In this document: one piece after another, positions 45,501 through 54,743 of the stretch
Layout: each line of letters starts with the position of its first letter
How positions within the stretch are numbered: position 1 is the stretch's first letter
DNA from: an uncultured Flavobacterium sp.
GTDB lineage: Bacteria; Bacteroidota; Bacteroidia; Flavobacteriales; Flavobacteriaceae
Assembly: GCF_963422545.1 (NCBI RefSeq)
Contig: NZ_OY730232.1
Coordinates: 248,001 to 312,000 of the forward strand
Reading direction: 5' to 3'
DNA length: 64,000 nucleotides
Notes under the pieces: generated by a model
What the model saw: only the letters and a program-made list of their open reading frames with translations
Told to the model about the DNA's origin: nothing
Database searches by the model: none
Position numbers and translations under genes: made by a program

Positions 45501-47222
45501 TCCGCTAGTTTCATCCATTAAATTGATTCCCAGATCAAAATCGATCCTCGAATCATCTCCGTTAATGGCTACATTTATGTTACCAATCGAAACTGGGAAA
45601 TTACCAAAAGTAACCATCCCTTTGTACCCCATATTTCGAACCGTAATAATAGGCGAAACAGTTTGCAATTGCAGATTCTCAAAAGAAATTCCTTTAAAAT
45701 CAACTGTCTTTTTTCCTTCTACATCCTTCTCCTCTGTCGCATCTTTATTGGTACCAAAAGAAACTGTTCCGTTTAAATTTGCTTTGGGTAAAAATTTTCC
45801 GTTTACCAATTTTAATTCAATAGAACTATTGGGCAGCAACAATGCTCTTGCCTTCCAGATATCAAAAGCGATCGAATCTTTTGTAACTACAACTAATTGC
45901 TGTTCCTGCATCGATATAAAACCAGTATAAGCCAATCCAGCTCTATTGGTTTGGGGCGCTTTTGCTGGTGTTGTTGCCGCATCCGGTGTTGCAGGTGTTG
46001 TGGTTACTGCTTTTTGTTTTTTCTCTTGCACAACTTTACTAATTGGCAAAAGAATCTGACCGCTTAAATTTGCTTTTACAAAAGTGTTGGCTGCAATCGT
46101 TACGTCAATATGATCTAAGGAATATGCCCATGATTTTTCCTGGCTGGTGATACCCCGATCCAGAGGAAAAACATTATTTGCATAAAAAGTTCCTGAAACT
46201 CCGTATTTATCTATAATAAGATTTTGGGCACCCACATGAAGTCTTTCTTTACTTGAAGCCGTATCTGTAGTTTGAAATTCTTTTGGAAGACCTACATCAA
46301 AAGTTTGTATAAATACACCTTTCCACGCCTCAGGACTTGGTACTAAAAGTGCATTTTTTGCATAATATTCTGGAAAGACTACGGTAGGATTGTTTTTTAA
46401 ATCACTTAAATCTAATACCGCATTACTGACTAAAAACTGAAAATTCCCTTCAAAATCTTTTCCGTTTCGTTTGTCTTTCAAAACAAAAGGCTGCAAAGTT
46501 ACATTGGCCAAGATATCGTTCCAACTACTTGCCATAAATTTAAACTCCCCTCTAACTCTATTAGGTATCTGAGCTGTTTTTCCGTTATAATAGGTTTTGG
46601 GAACTGTTAATTTATTCTCGTCTACGGTGTGGGTTTTCTCATCAATTGGCAGTATCAGTTCTCTGGAAAACTCTACTGCTCCCGAAATTTTCATTTCTTT
46701 AAAACCATCACAGTCAATTGTAACATAGGTTAAATCATCATTGACATTGCCCGTTGCCATATCAAAACCGCCATATAATGATACTTGCCATTTATTATCA
46801 CTAAACGGAATATCGACATTGCCCAATAATACTAATTTGGCTTCTCCCATAATACCTCCCTGATGCGATAACTTTACATTATTTGCACCAAAGAACAATT
46901 GCATGGGTTGTCCGTTTTTATCTTTTTGAGGAATATCTACTCTACAAAAAACAGTCAAAGTGGTGTATTCCGGCGAGAAAACAGCTTTTGTGATTCCAAT
47001 AGAATATTGAACATTACTTACCGTTTTACGAATTCCGATTGGTAATTCTACCAGATCCTCATTTGAAAATTTATCCACCCAACGGTCAGAGGCTTCTATC
47101 TTTTCGATAGAACTGGAAGCGGCACCTAATTCTTTTGGAGCGGCAATTTCCTGCCCATAAGAAAAAACAGCCGAAAGCATGATAAATAATAACGATAACT
47201 GTATTTTGTAAAACTTTTTCAT
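42543..47222 (-). CDS. Very large secreted protein of unknown function (last gene of the surface operon)
   Basis: A protein of about 1559 aa if started at 47222, which gives a signal peptide (MKKFYKIQLSLLFIMLSAVF, then SYGQ); an upstream ATG at 47264 adds 14 residues. The body is beta-rich with long amphipathic strands, suggestive of a beta-solenoid or extended scaffold (for example KANLSGQILLPISKV, FKGISFENLQLQTVSPIITV). A Pro/Ala/Thr linker near residue 410 (TTPATPDAATTPAKAPQ) separates an N-terminal part. A C-terminal ~400 aa contains Ig-like stretches. I see no sorting domain, catalytic motif or recognised family. It ends the co-oriented cluster with the barrel protein and the two lipoproteins, 124 bp after the 821-aa gene. 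An envelope scaffold role is only an inference. Confidence 0.75.
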   Translation of the reverse strand: MKKFYKIQLSLLFIMLSAVFSYGQEIAAPKELGAASSSIEKIEASDRWVDKFSNEDLVELPIGIRKTVSNVQYSIGITKAVFSPEYTTLTVFCRVDIPQKDKNGQPMQLFFGANNVKLSHQGGIMGEAKLVLLGNVDIPFSDNKWQVSLYGGFDMATGNVNDDLTYVTIDCDGFKEMKISGAVEFSRELILPIDEKTHTVDENKLTVPKTYYNGKTAQIPNRVRGEFKFMASSWNDILANVTLQPFVLKDKRNGKDFEGNFQFLVSNAVLDLSDLKNNPTVVFPEYYAKNALLVPSPEAWKGVFIQTFDVGLPKEFQTTDTASSKERLHVGAQNLIIDKYGVSGTFYANNVFPLDRGITSQEKSWAYSLDHIDVTIAANTFVKANLSGQILLPISKVVQEKKQKAVTTTPATPDAATTPAKAPQTNRAGLAYTGFISMQEQQLVVVTKDSIAFDIWKARALLLPNSSIELKLVNGKFLPKANLNGTVSFGTNKDATEEKDVEGKKTVDFKGISFENLQLQTVSPIITVRNMGYKGMVTFGNFPVSIGNINVAINGDDSRIDFDLGINLMDETSGAGATARIGILGKMFNDGYRQRSRYNGLDVSAISVNCKFSGLTINGSLILMEKDPVYGNGFNADLEVDVAEVVNVKAKAIFGRTTFRYWYFDAAVKIHGAPSPFMINGFAGGAYYKMHRNKDIDIADFSPSGLSYTPDEKINLGVKALIYFYVGSEKVCNGEAGFEIAFNSKGGINRLAIFGKAKVMAEIKGLGEITSLVQKVKSNLTARKNLFNMSAVDMIGSFVSQYLPKAKEAIPEPLTDEVGIKMASAIEFDFQNHSMHGTMDVFINTPGNFLSGIGEGGRAGWGVFHKDPKDWYMYMGKPDDRCGIKIGVGGMFLKTTSYFMAGTLLPGSPPPPPVVAQILGVDAKELDYMRDENALANGGGMAFGASLDFDTGDLSFLLFYARFQAGMGFDIMLKDYQEARCSNTGKQVGINGWYANGQSYAYLQGELGIRVKLSFLKFKVPIISGGAAVLLQAKLPNPVWMRGYVAGNMNILGGLIKGKFRFKLEIGEVCQFENASPLGGLKLITDVTPKQSSTDVDVFAVPQAAFSMKVNEAFVIPEDTGDVTYKVILEKFKVFDGTKEIPGTFEWSSMKDRVNFVSTDILPPNKELKVQVEVSFQKMVNGAFQPIKVDGKVATEFEERLFTTGGAPNHIPLTNIKYSYPVVDQKYFLEEEYPKGYIQLKRGQDYLFEDSNWETSIKVDQDGISNSKATVFNYDTTSNEVYYDLPNIDQEKKYNFSIVSTLKQTQSRNTTTGTKTNTISNEGNDIQIKENQADALSKAEGSIERLTYSFSTSKYKTFTSKMNAINTQNYNFGVLYSDVIYLTNTISSQEAFDMAELNGVTYSDSKAMIRAESKLNDAYYATDILPYLYKDYPLNGSYSINNRDTNELGVIPAKAIPLNAYYMTSIENNVNQSWTKGNFPFKYNMPLLYKQDWVDLNNQIINAYVNGDTSIETIAKRFMNTNFQFMRYGNYEIVMKYNLPGDKQANEFIYKYKNNNNFR

Positions 47223-47346
47223 AAGCAAATAATCCTGTTTTTTTTGTAAAATAAAGTATGACAACTTTTTTTATATTTTTGGCAAACTTCTTTTGAAACG
47301 ATCTATATACTCTTAGTTTTATTACAAAGAGTCTTATTTTTGATCC

Positions 47347-49812
47347 TTAATTATTCTTTAAATATTTAAACTCAACTTCATCATTTTTAACATTATTTAT
47401 GGCTAAATTGTGATAAAACGGAATGAGCTTTATTTTTAATTCTTCAATTATTTCTGCATCTGTTTTTTTGTCTTTCATCATTTTAAAGAAGTGACTCAAC
47501 TCTTGTTTATTAAAATTTGAAAGATTTTCATTTTTATGAATTTCATCAGCAGGCGTATTGGCAAGTATAGAAATCTCATTAAGCATCCATCGATGAATTA
47601 ATAAAGGCTGTAGCTTTTTATCTTTTCGTTCGACCAATTTTAAATACGAATTATAACTCGTTTTGTTGACTATATCTTTTTTATCTTCTTCACTTGCTTC
47701 ATGCAACTTATGTTTATTTACTCTCCCGAGCGCCATAACATAATCATTTTCAAAACCTTCATCTTTACGAATCATTTCTTCCTTTAAACTTTTTACCGTT
47801 TCAAGAATGTATTCATTGTATTTATCCAGTATGCCATTATTTAAATCATAGGCTTTTAAATAATTTAAAGCTTTTTCTTTAAAACTTTCATCATCAGGAG
47901 TCAAAGTAGCGAGAGTTAACAAATGTTGCAATTCATCTGAATCTTCGGTCGGGATTGGTCGTAATGCCAGCTGAAGTTCTTGCAATTGTTTTATAATTTC
48001 ATTTCTTGTTCCTTCGTAAGTCTTGTCATTATGTTTTACTTTCAGTATAGGATCTGAAACTATTTTCTCTTCTTTTTTATGCTCTTTTTTTTCAGGTAAT
48101 TTTATTTTATCGATTGAATAAGTGTAATTTAAGGTAGCTGTAAGATCATTAAATTTCCTGGCATTGGTGCTGCTTCTAAACATTGAAATAACACTCATAT
48201 TAAAATTATGTTTTTCGAGCAGTACATAACTATTATTAAACTTCACTCCAAATACCGAACTCGAGTTCCTATTTCCCTGAGAGTTGTTATAAAGAAATCC
48301 TAAATTAGTATTTAACTTATCTTTGAATAGCTTTTTAGATGCTCCAACAGAAGCTCCAGCTGAAGAATTATTATTTTGACCTACTTCGTTATTGGTATAA
48401 TTAAGGGAGCTATTTAAGGCTATTTTCGTTCCGATAAAATTTACCGAATGTGCCAAATTATAATTTTGAACGGTACTTGCCTGACCTTTTCGTATCACTC
48501 CGCCTTGTTCATTTGCCTGACCGGCTATGCTATAATTAAAATTTAAATTCTGATTTCTCTTTTTTCCAAAAGAATATGACATATTCACATTAGCATTTTG
48601 TGATAATTGCTTATAATCTAAAGTGTCAGCCGGTATTACATTTGGATTATTTATAAGCTCAAACTGATCTAATTTTTTATTGGTATATGTAGAGAAATTA
48701 GAATAACTTCCTGTAAAATTAAGTTGATCTGTAACTCTATAATTCATATTAATTGAGCCTACAACCCGCTTAGTATCTTGCTTTTTTGCTTTGGCCAAAT
48801 CATCTCTCTGAAATCCTAAACTGCTCGATACCGTAATTTTGTCCTGATAAAAAGGACGTGAAAAACGCAAGGCTATATTTTCTAAATCGTTATTAAAATA
48901 CAAAGCTCCCAATGTATTATAATTAGGATCTATTCGTTCGTAAGTCAATCCTATGATACTTTTTTGAATGTTGTAATCAAAATTGACATTTACTGCATTC
49001 ATATAACTTGTCCTTTCTTTGGCTGAAAATAATTTATCCCTAAAATTTCCTCCCCGAAGAGATTCAGAACGTGTATCATCTGTTAGAACAGACAAAGCAT
49101 ACTCAACATTCAAATTTAAATTCCTCATCAAAGATGTACTAAAAATCAAACTGTTTACAAAGTTCTCTTTTGGCGTTACTCCTTTATCATTGGTCATGTT
49201 TAGCGAATTCACATCGTCTTTGGCATAAAAACCTATCCAGCCAATTTTATATTGTGGCTGCTCAAAACCTATTTTTGCTCCGTAACCATAACGTTGATAT
49301 ACCGGAATTCCTCCCGATGCATCTTCCGCCGAAACCGCTTTAAGCAACTGCCCTCCCATTAAAGTTATTTTAAACGGGCTTTTGGGAGTAAGTTCCAAGC
49401 CAACTCCTTTAAATGGAAAACCACTTAAGGTATAAGGCGAAAAAGTCATACTCACATTGCCTATATAGGCTTTTACCCATTTGTATTTGGGCATAATACT
49501 CAGTCTGTTAAAATCGAACGGAGCGGTATAACCTAAATTATTTCCCTGATTGGTAATGCTGTAAAATAACGGAACACTAAAATTAAATGCACTAATATTC
49601 AAATTCCCGGAAAGCAAGTAAGTAAAAGGCTCACGAGCATTTGGCATACTTGAACTATAATACATCATATTCGCATTAATGTTACCGGTAACTTTAAAAT
49701 TTGGCTTATAAAAATTCTCTAAGTCTACATCCTGGGCATATCCTTTTCTGCAAATACAACAGACAAAAACAATACATAACCAAAACAAGATTTTCTTATT
49801 CTCTCTCTTCAT
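47347..49812 (-). CDS. Large outer-membrane beta-barrel protein
   Basis: An 821-aa protein with a signal peptide (FWLCIVFVCCICRKGYAQ). Residues ~30-580 are alternating strands typical of an outer-membrane barrel (NVSMTFSPYTLSGFPFKGVG, LNLNVEYALSVLTDD, NFTGSYSNFSTYTNKKLD). The last ~230 residues are charged and helical (EKKEHKKEEK, then EELKIKLIPFYHNLAINN), probably periplasmic. No catalytic motif. It lies 7 bp after the PKD lipoprotein gene, so the two are tightly coupled. It could be a channel or anchor for the neighbouring surface proteins. Exact family not recognised. Confidence 0.8.
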   Translation of the reverse strand: MKRENKKILFWLCIVFVCCICRKGYAQDVDLENFYKPNFKVTGNINANMMYYSSSMPNAREPFTYLLSGNLNISAFNFSVPLFYSITNQGNNLGYTAPFDFNRLSIMPKYKWVKAYIGNVSMTFSPYTLSGFPFKGVGLELTPKSPFKITLMGGQLLKAVSAEDASGGIPVYQRYGYGAKIGFEQPQYKIGWIGFYAKDDVNSLNMTNDKGVTPKENFVNSLIFSTSLMRNLNLNVEYALSVLTDDTRSESLRGGNFRDKLFSAKERTSYMNAVNVNFDYNIQKSIIGLTYERIDPNYNTLGALYFNNDLENIALRFSRPFYQDKITVSSSLGFQRDDLAKAKKQDTKRVVGSINMNYRVTDQLNFTGSYSNFSTYTNKKLDQFELINNPNVIPADTLDYKQLSQNANVNMSYSFGKKRNQNLNFNYSIAGQANEQGGVIRKGQASTVQNYNLAHSVNFIGTKIALNSSLNYTNNEVGQNNNSSAGASVGASKKLFKDKLNTNLGFLYNNSQGNRNSSSVFGVKFNNSYVLLEKHNFNMSVISMFRSSTNARKFNDLTATLNYTYSIDKIKLPEKKEHKKEEKIVSDPILKVKHNDKTYEGTRNEIIKQLQELQLALRPIPTEDSDELQHLLTLATLTPDDESFKEKALNYLKAYDLNNGILDKYNEYILETVKSLKEEMIRKDEGFENDYVMALGRVNKHKLHEASEEDKKDIVNKTSYNSYLKLVERKDKKLQPLLIHRWMLNEISILANTPADEIHKNENLSNFNKQELSHFFKMMKDKKTDAEIIEELKIKLIPFYHNLAINNVKNDEVEFKYLKNN

Positions 49813-49819
49813 TTATTGG

Positions 49820-51163
49820 TTATTGTTTTTGCACTTTGATATCGCATAAAATATAAGAACTTGTTCCGTTCTTTACCATATCTTTAATTTTGATAGCTCC
49901 TTTTCGTCCATCTTGTGTTTTAAATAAAATTATTCTTGGATAAGTAAATCCAAATTCCTGAGCCCCCGCTGCATTATAACTTATGTTTAATGATTTTATC
50001 GGGCTATCATTTACCATCGCATCAAATTGGGCCTCGGTAAAATTCAATCCGCAATTGCATAAATTTTGAGAGTTTATAAAAATGGTGCTTTGTGCATTTT
50101 TGAGTGCCATAAAACCATAATTGTTTGCCTGATCCGGTGATACAAATCTATTATAGCTAAAATTGCTGTTCAAGCCCTGAAAAACAATATCCACCAGGCT
50201 GCTATTCTGATCGTTGATTTCATTGGCTTTATAAACCTGTCTCGTTACAGTCGAGAACATTGCACCAATATTGCTATTGTTATGTGCTGAATTTATCCCT
50301 AATTTAATATTAGTGAGTGTACGCAAATTTGTATCCGGTAAAACCGTAATGGTCGACTTAAAAATCTGACTTGTTTTGTCATTCAAAGCTTCCAAAGTCA
50401 CTTCATGAGTCCCAGCACTTGTAAAAACAACTGTTGGATTCTCTTCTGTTGAAGTAGCCGGATTCCCGCCTTCAAAACTCCATTTGTAATTTGTTGCACT
50501 AGTGGATTTATTGGTAAAATAAATTGTTACAGGAGCTTCGTAATCATCGTCTTCAAACTTGGGTTCATACGAAAACAAGCTCACTAAAAGCGGCGCAACT
50601 TTTATGGTTTTACTCTGTTTTTCTGACTCAAAACCGTTAGAAACCGTTAGAGTTATAGTATGATCTCCCGGAGTTGTAAAGACAACATTTGGAGGTGTTT
50701 TTCCTGTAAATTCTGCTGGCATTCCGTCTTGAAATTCCCATTTAAAAGTAAGCCCCTCTCCCGGAGTCGAATTTGTTAAAACAACCTCGACTGGCGAATA
50801 AGTACTTTTTATAATTTCATGCGTAAACTGAATATTAATTCCCTCTTTTATTACAACCGTTTTACTAATTTCTTTACTCTCTCCATCTACATTTGTTGCC
50901 TTAAGTTTTATGGCATAGGTGCCTTGTTTGTCATACTGTATCTCACCCGGATTTTTAAGGTTTGAAGTACTTGGACTTCCTCCTTCAAATGTCCATTCGT
51001 AGGTATCTGCACCGGTAATTTTACAGTCTATTTTAATAATAACAGGAACCGATTCGTCCTGATCTACATACGAAGTCGTAAAATCACCTTCTACGGCTAT
51101 AGCAGTTTCCTGATAACATGAAGTAAGAACAATAAAGAATAATAAGAGTAAAGTTTTTTTCAT
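49820..51163 (-). CDS. PKD-domain lipoprotein
   Basis: A 447-aa lipoprotein (MKKTLLLLFFIVLTSC lipobox). Three PKD domains follow in tandem (~25-110, ~115-195, ~200-280), each with the W-x-F-x-GG/DG-x-P signature (YEWTFEGGSPSTSN, FKWEFQDGMPAEF, YKWSFEGGNPATST) and a GTH/GDH-type turn. The C-terminal ~165 residues are a separate domain of unknown type with a CNCG motif (NLCNCGLNFTEAQFDAMV). It is 7 bp upstream of the barrel gene. PKD modules usually mediate surface protein contacts. Confidence 0.85.
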   Translation of the reverse strand: MKKTLLLLFFIVLTSCYQETAIAVEGDFTTSYVDQDESVPVIIKIDCKITGADTYEWTFEGGSPSTSNLKNPGEIQYDKQGTYAIKLKATNVDGESKEISKTVVIKEGINIQFTHEIIKSTYSPVEVVLTNSTPGEGLTFKWEFQDGMPAEFTGKTPPNVVFTTPGDHTITLTVSNGFESEKQSKTIKVAPLLVSLFSYEPKFEDDDYEAPVTIYFTNKSTSATNYKWSFEGGNPATSTEENPTVVFTSAGTHEVTLEALNDKTSQIFKSTITVLPDTNLRTLTNIKLGINSAHNNSNIGAMFSTVTRQVYKANEINDQNSSLVDIVFQGLNSNFSYNRFVSPDQANNYGFMALKNAQSTIFINSQNLCNCGLNFTEAQFDAMVNDSPIKSLNISYNAAGAQEFGFTYPRIILFKTQDGRKGAIKIKDMVKNGTSSYILCDIKVQKQ

Positions 51164-51176
51164 TATAGTTTTTTTG

Positions 51177-51208
51177 AAACCACTACAGTTTTGAGACTGT
51201 AGTGGTTT
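51177..51208 (-). terminator. Hairpin between lipoprotein genes
   Basis: AAACCACTACAG (51177-51188) pairs perfectly with CTGTAGTGGTTT (51197-51208), 30 bases after the stop of the 432-aa gene. It may cause partial termination between the two lipoprotein genes. Confidence 0.65.
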
Positions 51209-51237
51209 TTTAATCTATTATTTTCTGCTGCTAAATA

Positions 51238-52536
51238 TTACAAATAGCGTTTGATTATCTTATCTGTAGAAATAGCCCAAACAATATTATTTTTATAAGC
51301 AATTGATTTTATAGATTGATTGTGTGTATAGTCTATAGCCCATGTAGTACCACCATCTACTGTTTTGTATATTTTATTTTCTAAAACTGCCCAACCCGTA
51401 TTAGCATCTTTAAAAGTGAATTTTGTGAATTTTTCTCCGGTATAAATTTTAGCCCAGGTATCACCTCCATTTATGGTTTTGTAAATTGATGAATTACCCA
51501 TTAAAAGAAAACCATTTATCTTGTCGGCAAAAGAAACTTCAGTAACAAATGAATTTGGTTCATTTACCAAATAGTGCTCTTTCCAACCGTCTGTTTCATT
51601 ATTTTTAAACAAAATGAAAGGATAATATATTTTTCCAACTGTTTTTTGACCAGCAGCCCAAATATGATCATTATCAATTTCAGCAGATCTACTTATAGAT
51701 CCACTCGCATATCCTTCATCATCAAAGTGGGCATCATAAACTTGCGAAAAATCAACTCCATTAGTCGTTGTATAAACATCTCCTTTTAGAGAAATAATTG
51801 TTCCGTTTTTCATATCTGCATCAACATAAACAGAGTAATAACTCCCCCCTTTTGCTGTCTTGATAAAATCCATTATTGGAGAGCCCCCGACTGGTACTTT
51901 TTGAATCCAAAATGATGTATCAGCCCATCCTTCGTCATTTTTAGTAGCAGAAAAAGCACCTGAGAATCCAGTTCTTCCCCATTCTTTAAACGTGATACCT
52001 CCATCAAGTGTTCTGTACACTCCACTTCCACCATAATCTGTCATAGAATAGTACATGATTTTATCACTAAAAATCTGCATATTATAAATTTTACTATCTT
52101 TTTTCAGAACATTTTCTATTGTAAACCATTCCGAAATCGAAGCCTTAGGTAAAACACCTATATTCCCTTGGTAATCATTCTTAACTTCGTTCTTAACTGT
52201 TCTATTTTCTATTGTTAAATCTAATTTTGGTAATAGTTTATCAGTAGAAGGTAATTTGAATATAATTTCAGTAGCCGTTGCGGAAACAATTGTTGCTGCA
52301 ACGCCATCAAAAGTTATTTTGATATCGCTTACTTTATCCGAAAAATTTTCACCATACATACTAACAGTTTCTCCTGTTTCTCCTGAGTTTTTAGAATATG
52401 ATGTTATTTTTGCTGTTTTTATCACCACAACCGGCGGTTCTGGAGTTGGAGTTAAATCGTTTCCTGAATCTGAGCTACAACTACCCAATACCATAAAAAG
52501 TTGCAATACTGCTACTAATAGAATTCTTTTTTTCAT
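51238..52536 (-). CDS. IPT/TIG and Ycf48-like propeller lipoprotein
   Basis: A 432-aa lipoprotein (lipobox MVLGSC). Residues ~40-120 form an IPT/TIG domain (ITSYSKNSGETGETVSMYGE, FDGVAATIVSATATEIIFKL). The rest is a BNR/Ycf48-like beta-propeller with repeated TxDGGxTW-type motifs (YRTLDGGITFKEWG, YKTINGGDTWAKIY, YKTVDGGTTWAIDY). It begins 46 bp after the 273-aa secreted protein gene. Likely surface exposed or facing the periplasm; ligand unknown. Confidence 0.85.
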   Translation of the reverse strand: MKKRILLVAVLQLFMVLGSCSSDSGNDLTPTPEPPVVVIKTAKITSYSKNSGETGETVSMYGENFSDKVSDIKITFDGVAATIVSATATEIIFKLPSTDKLLPKLDLTIENRTVKNEVKNDYQGNIGVLPKASISEWFTIENVLKKDSKIYNMQIFSDKIMYYSMTDYGGSGVYRTLDGGITFKEWGRTGFSGAFSATKNDEGWADTSFWIQKVPVGGSPIMDFIKTAKGGSYYSVYVDADMKNGTIISLKGDVYTTTNGVDFSQVYDAHFDDEGYASGSISRSAEIDNDHIWAAGQKTVGKIYYPFILFKNNETDGWKEHYLVNEPNSFVTEVSFADKINGFLLMGNSSIYKTINGGDTWAKIYTGEKFTKFTFKDANTGWAVLENKIYKTVDGGTTWAIDYTHNQSIKSIAYKNNIVWAISTDKIIKRYL

Positions 52537-52582
52537 TTTTCTTGTTTATATATTTCTGTTAACTTAATTATTTCATATTCTC

Positions 52583-53404
52583 TTAATATTGACTTCCTAA
52601 AGTATAGCCATTACCAACAAGTACTCTCACAATATTCATAGCGGTAATATCTTTGCTCATTCTATATCCAATCGGATTACCTGTATTGTCAAAAGTTGCC
52701 GGAAGCACTTTTTCATCAAAAGTGATTAACTCTTGGTTCAAAAGTTTATCATACCCTGAGAACATTCCTCCTCTGGCAAACCAAGTTGCGATTATATAGT
52801 TGTCTAAATCCATCACTTCATATTTTAATTCTCCATTTGTTGACGGTGATGTCATCTTGATGTATCCAATTCTTTTATCATAAGGATCTTGATTTTGTGC
52901 TTTTATACTATAAATAGTACCTGCATCATCAATCGTTAACTGATAAGCATTTATAACTTTATTTACTTGATCTTTTTCATTTTGAGCTTCTAATAATTTT
53001 GTAGAAATACCTGTTGATTCTCCATTAATGAAATTTTCTGTTAGTTCCGTATTTAATCCATCATCACTTAGAAAATTATGCTCTACTAATGCCGCAATGA
53101 CACTTTTCTGACTATTAAAAGGATTAAACTTTCCTGTTGAAAAAGCAATTTCATTGAATTTTCCTGTTTCTTCGTTTTTTAATTGCATGATAGGAATTGC
53201 AGGCACTGGTTCTACTTGTTTTAACTCAATGGCAACATTGTAGGTTTTATCTAAATTCGAAATTTTAAACAGCGGTTTTTTACCTTCTACGTAACCAATC
53301 GTTTTATCATCCAGCTTTATTTCTCCTTTGTCAATCTTGATTTTTTGCGCAAAACCACAAATGCTTATTAATATTACTATTATGGTTAAAATATTTTTTT
53401 TCAT
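52583..53404 (-). CDS. Secreted protein of unknown function
   Basis: A 273-aa protein with a signal peptide (MKKNILTIIVILISICGFAQ). The mature part (KIKIDKGEIKLDDKTIGYVE, RIGYIKMTSPSTNGELKYEV, IATWFARGGMFSGYDKLLNQ) has no motif I recognise. It is the first gene of the envelope block, 121 bp after the immunity genes, and probably starts its own transcription unit. Confidence 0.65.
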   Translation of the reverse strand: MKKNILTIIVILISICGFAQKIKIDKGEIKLDDKTIGYVEGKKPLFKISNLDKTYNVAIELKQVEPVPAIPIMQLKNEETGKFNEIAFSTGKFNPFNSQKSVIAALVEHNFLSDDGLNTELTENFINGESTGISTKLLEAQNEKDQVNKVINAYQLTIDDAGTIYSIKAQNQDPYDKRIGYIKMTSPSTNGELKYEVMDLDNYIIATWFARGGMFSGYDKLLNQELITFDEKVLPATFDNTGNPIGYRMSKDITAMNIVRVLVGNGYTLGSQY

Positions 53405-53525
53405 GCGTAATTTTTTATTTTTTATTTAATTTATTCTTAATATCCTTTAGCTTATATTTCAAAGCCAACTATTTTATTGAAGATGTCAAGTTTTTTTTCC
53501 TTAAATGTAATTTCCAAAATACTAT

Positions 53526-54290
53526 TTAACTTTTTTTTTGATGAGGCATTAATAATTCTACTATATCTTCATAATAAATAGCCTCTCCATCAAATAAAAC
53601 TCCATCTTCTGAAAAGTCATTCAAACCTAAATTTTCAAATTCAAAATCATTTGCTCCAAAATCAAAACACAATTTTTTTAAATCTCTCAAAAAACTATTT
53701 AATCTAGGAGTATTTAAATAAGCTAACTCGGAGTTGTCAACAGGATTTTCAAATTCACATTTTGTTTTTTTATTATCTATCCATAAATTGAAAATATCAT
53801 TATCTAAATAACATACCACTTCTATTTCTTCTGTCTTTTTAATCATTTCTATCCTTAAAGGAATTGAACCATATCCTATGCCTGTAATTCCAATATCTTT
53901 AAACTCAGTTATTGGATTAATCTGTACTACAATTTTATATTCTTTATCATTTAAATCAATAAATAATTTTGAAGAATAAATCAAATCATTACCATATTTA
54001 TAAATATAAAACATGAGATTACTACCGCCTATTCCATTAGATTCATTCTTTAATTTATATTTTTCATACTCAGTAAGTAGATTTTCTTCATTATAATTAA
54101 TAGGTGTTACAAAGCCATATTTATATGTGAGCAAAACATATTTTTTTATAAAATCTAGTTCATTAATATTAAATGTATTAACACTTCTCTTTCCTAACCA
54201 TTTATAATGATAATAAGTGGAAAGTTCAGCTTCAAAATCTGTCCAATATTTGCTTGAGTTCTCTACTTTTTCATACTTTTTCATTACCAA
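53526..54290 (-). CDS. Probable immunity protein, 254 aa
   Basis: A cytosolic protein without a signal peptide, acidic and beta-rich (FEFENLGLNDFSEDGVLFDG, YYEDIVELLMPHQ). It is not recognised as a named family. It lies 21 bp after the SMI1/KNR4-like immunity gene on the same strand and downstream of toxin remnants, which is why I call it an immunity candidate. The start may be at 54284 instead of 54290. Confidence 0.5.
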   Translation of the reverse strand: MVMKKYEKVENSSKYWTDFEAELSTYYHYKWLGKRSVNTFNINELDFIKKYVLLTYKYGFVTPINYNEENLLTEYEKYKLKNESNGIGGSNLMFYIYKYGNDLIYSSKLFIDLNDKEYKIVVQINPITEFKDIGITGIGYGSIPLRIEMIKKTEEIEVVCYLDNDIFNLWIDNKKTKCEFENPVDNSELAYLNTPRLNSFLRDLKKLCFDFGANDFEFENLGLNDFSEDGVLFDGEAIYYEDIVELLMPHQKKS

Positions 54291-54311
54291 TCAGTATTCT
54301 TAATAATAAAT

Positions 54312-54725
54312 CTACTCCATCAACATTTTCTCTCTGATATACTTTCTAAATGTTTTTCCTGTATAGTGAAGCTCATTTGAATCGTGCCAAAACTCAACAA
54401 CTTCATCTTTATTACATAATATATCAAATCCAGCAAAATCACCTGAATAATTATCGCCAAACAACTTAATATTATCAGGTAAATAATAGATATCTTCCAA
54501 TCCTAAATCATTAAAATCAAATAAGTCATTCATTACCTTAAACTGTGATTCTATTATATTCCCAGAACCTACTTCTAATAAATAATCAAAAAAATCATTA
54601 GGTAAATTTGGAAAACTTTCCTTTAAACTATTAATTTCGGGAACAGTACTTCTAATTTTATTATTAATTAATTGATCTTTATTTTCATTTTCTTTTAGAA
54701 AATTCAATTCTTTTTCAAAACTCAT
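54312..54725 (-). CDS. SMI1/KNR4 (SUKH) family immunity protein
   Basis: A 137-aa protein with the SUKH-superfamily pattern: an N-terminal helix then LPNDFFDYLLEVGSGNI, a middle acidic strand (IYYLPDNIKLFGDNYSGDFA), and the GFDILCNKDEVVEFWHDS segment. SUKH proteins neutralise diverse nuclease toxins in polymorphic toxin systems. It starts 18 bp after the stop of an orphan toxin C-terminus (54744-54839), the expected toxin-immunity order. Cytosolic. Confidence 0.85.
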   Translation of the reverse strand: MSFEKELNFLKENENKDQLINNKIRSTVPEINSLKESFPNLPNDFFDYLLEVGSGNIIESQFKVMNDLFDFNDLGLEDIYYLPDNIKLFGDNYSGDFAGFDILCNKDEVVEFWHDSNELHYTGKTFRKYIREKMLME

Positions 54726-54743
54726 AGTAAAATATTTAATTTG

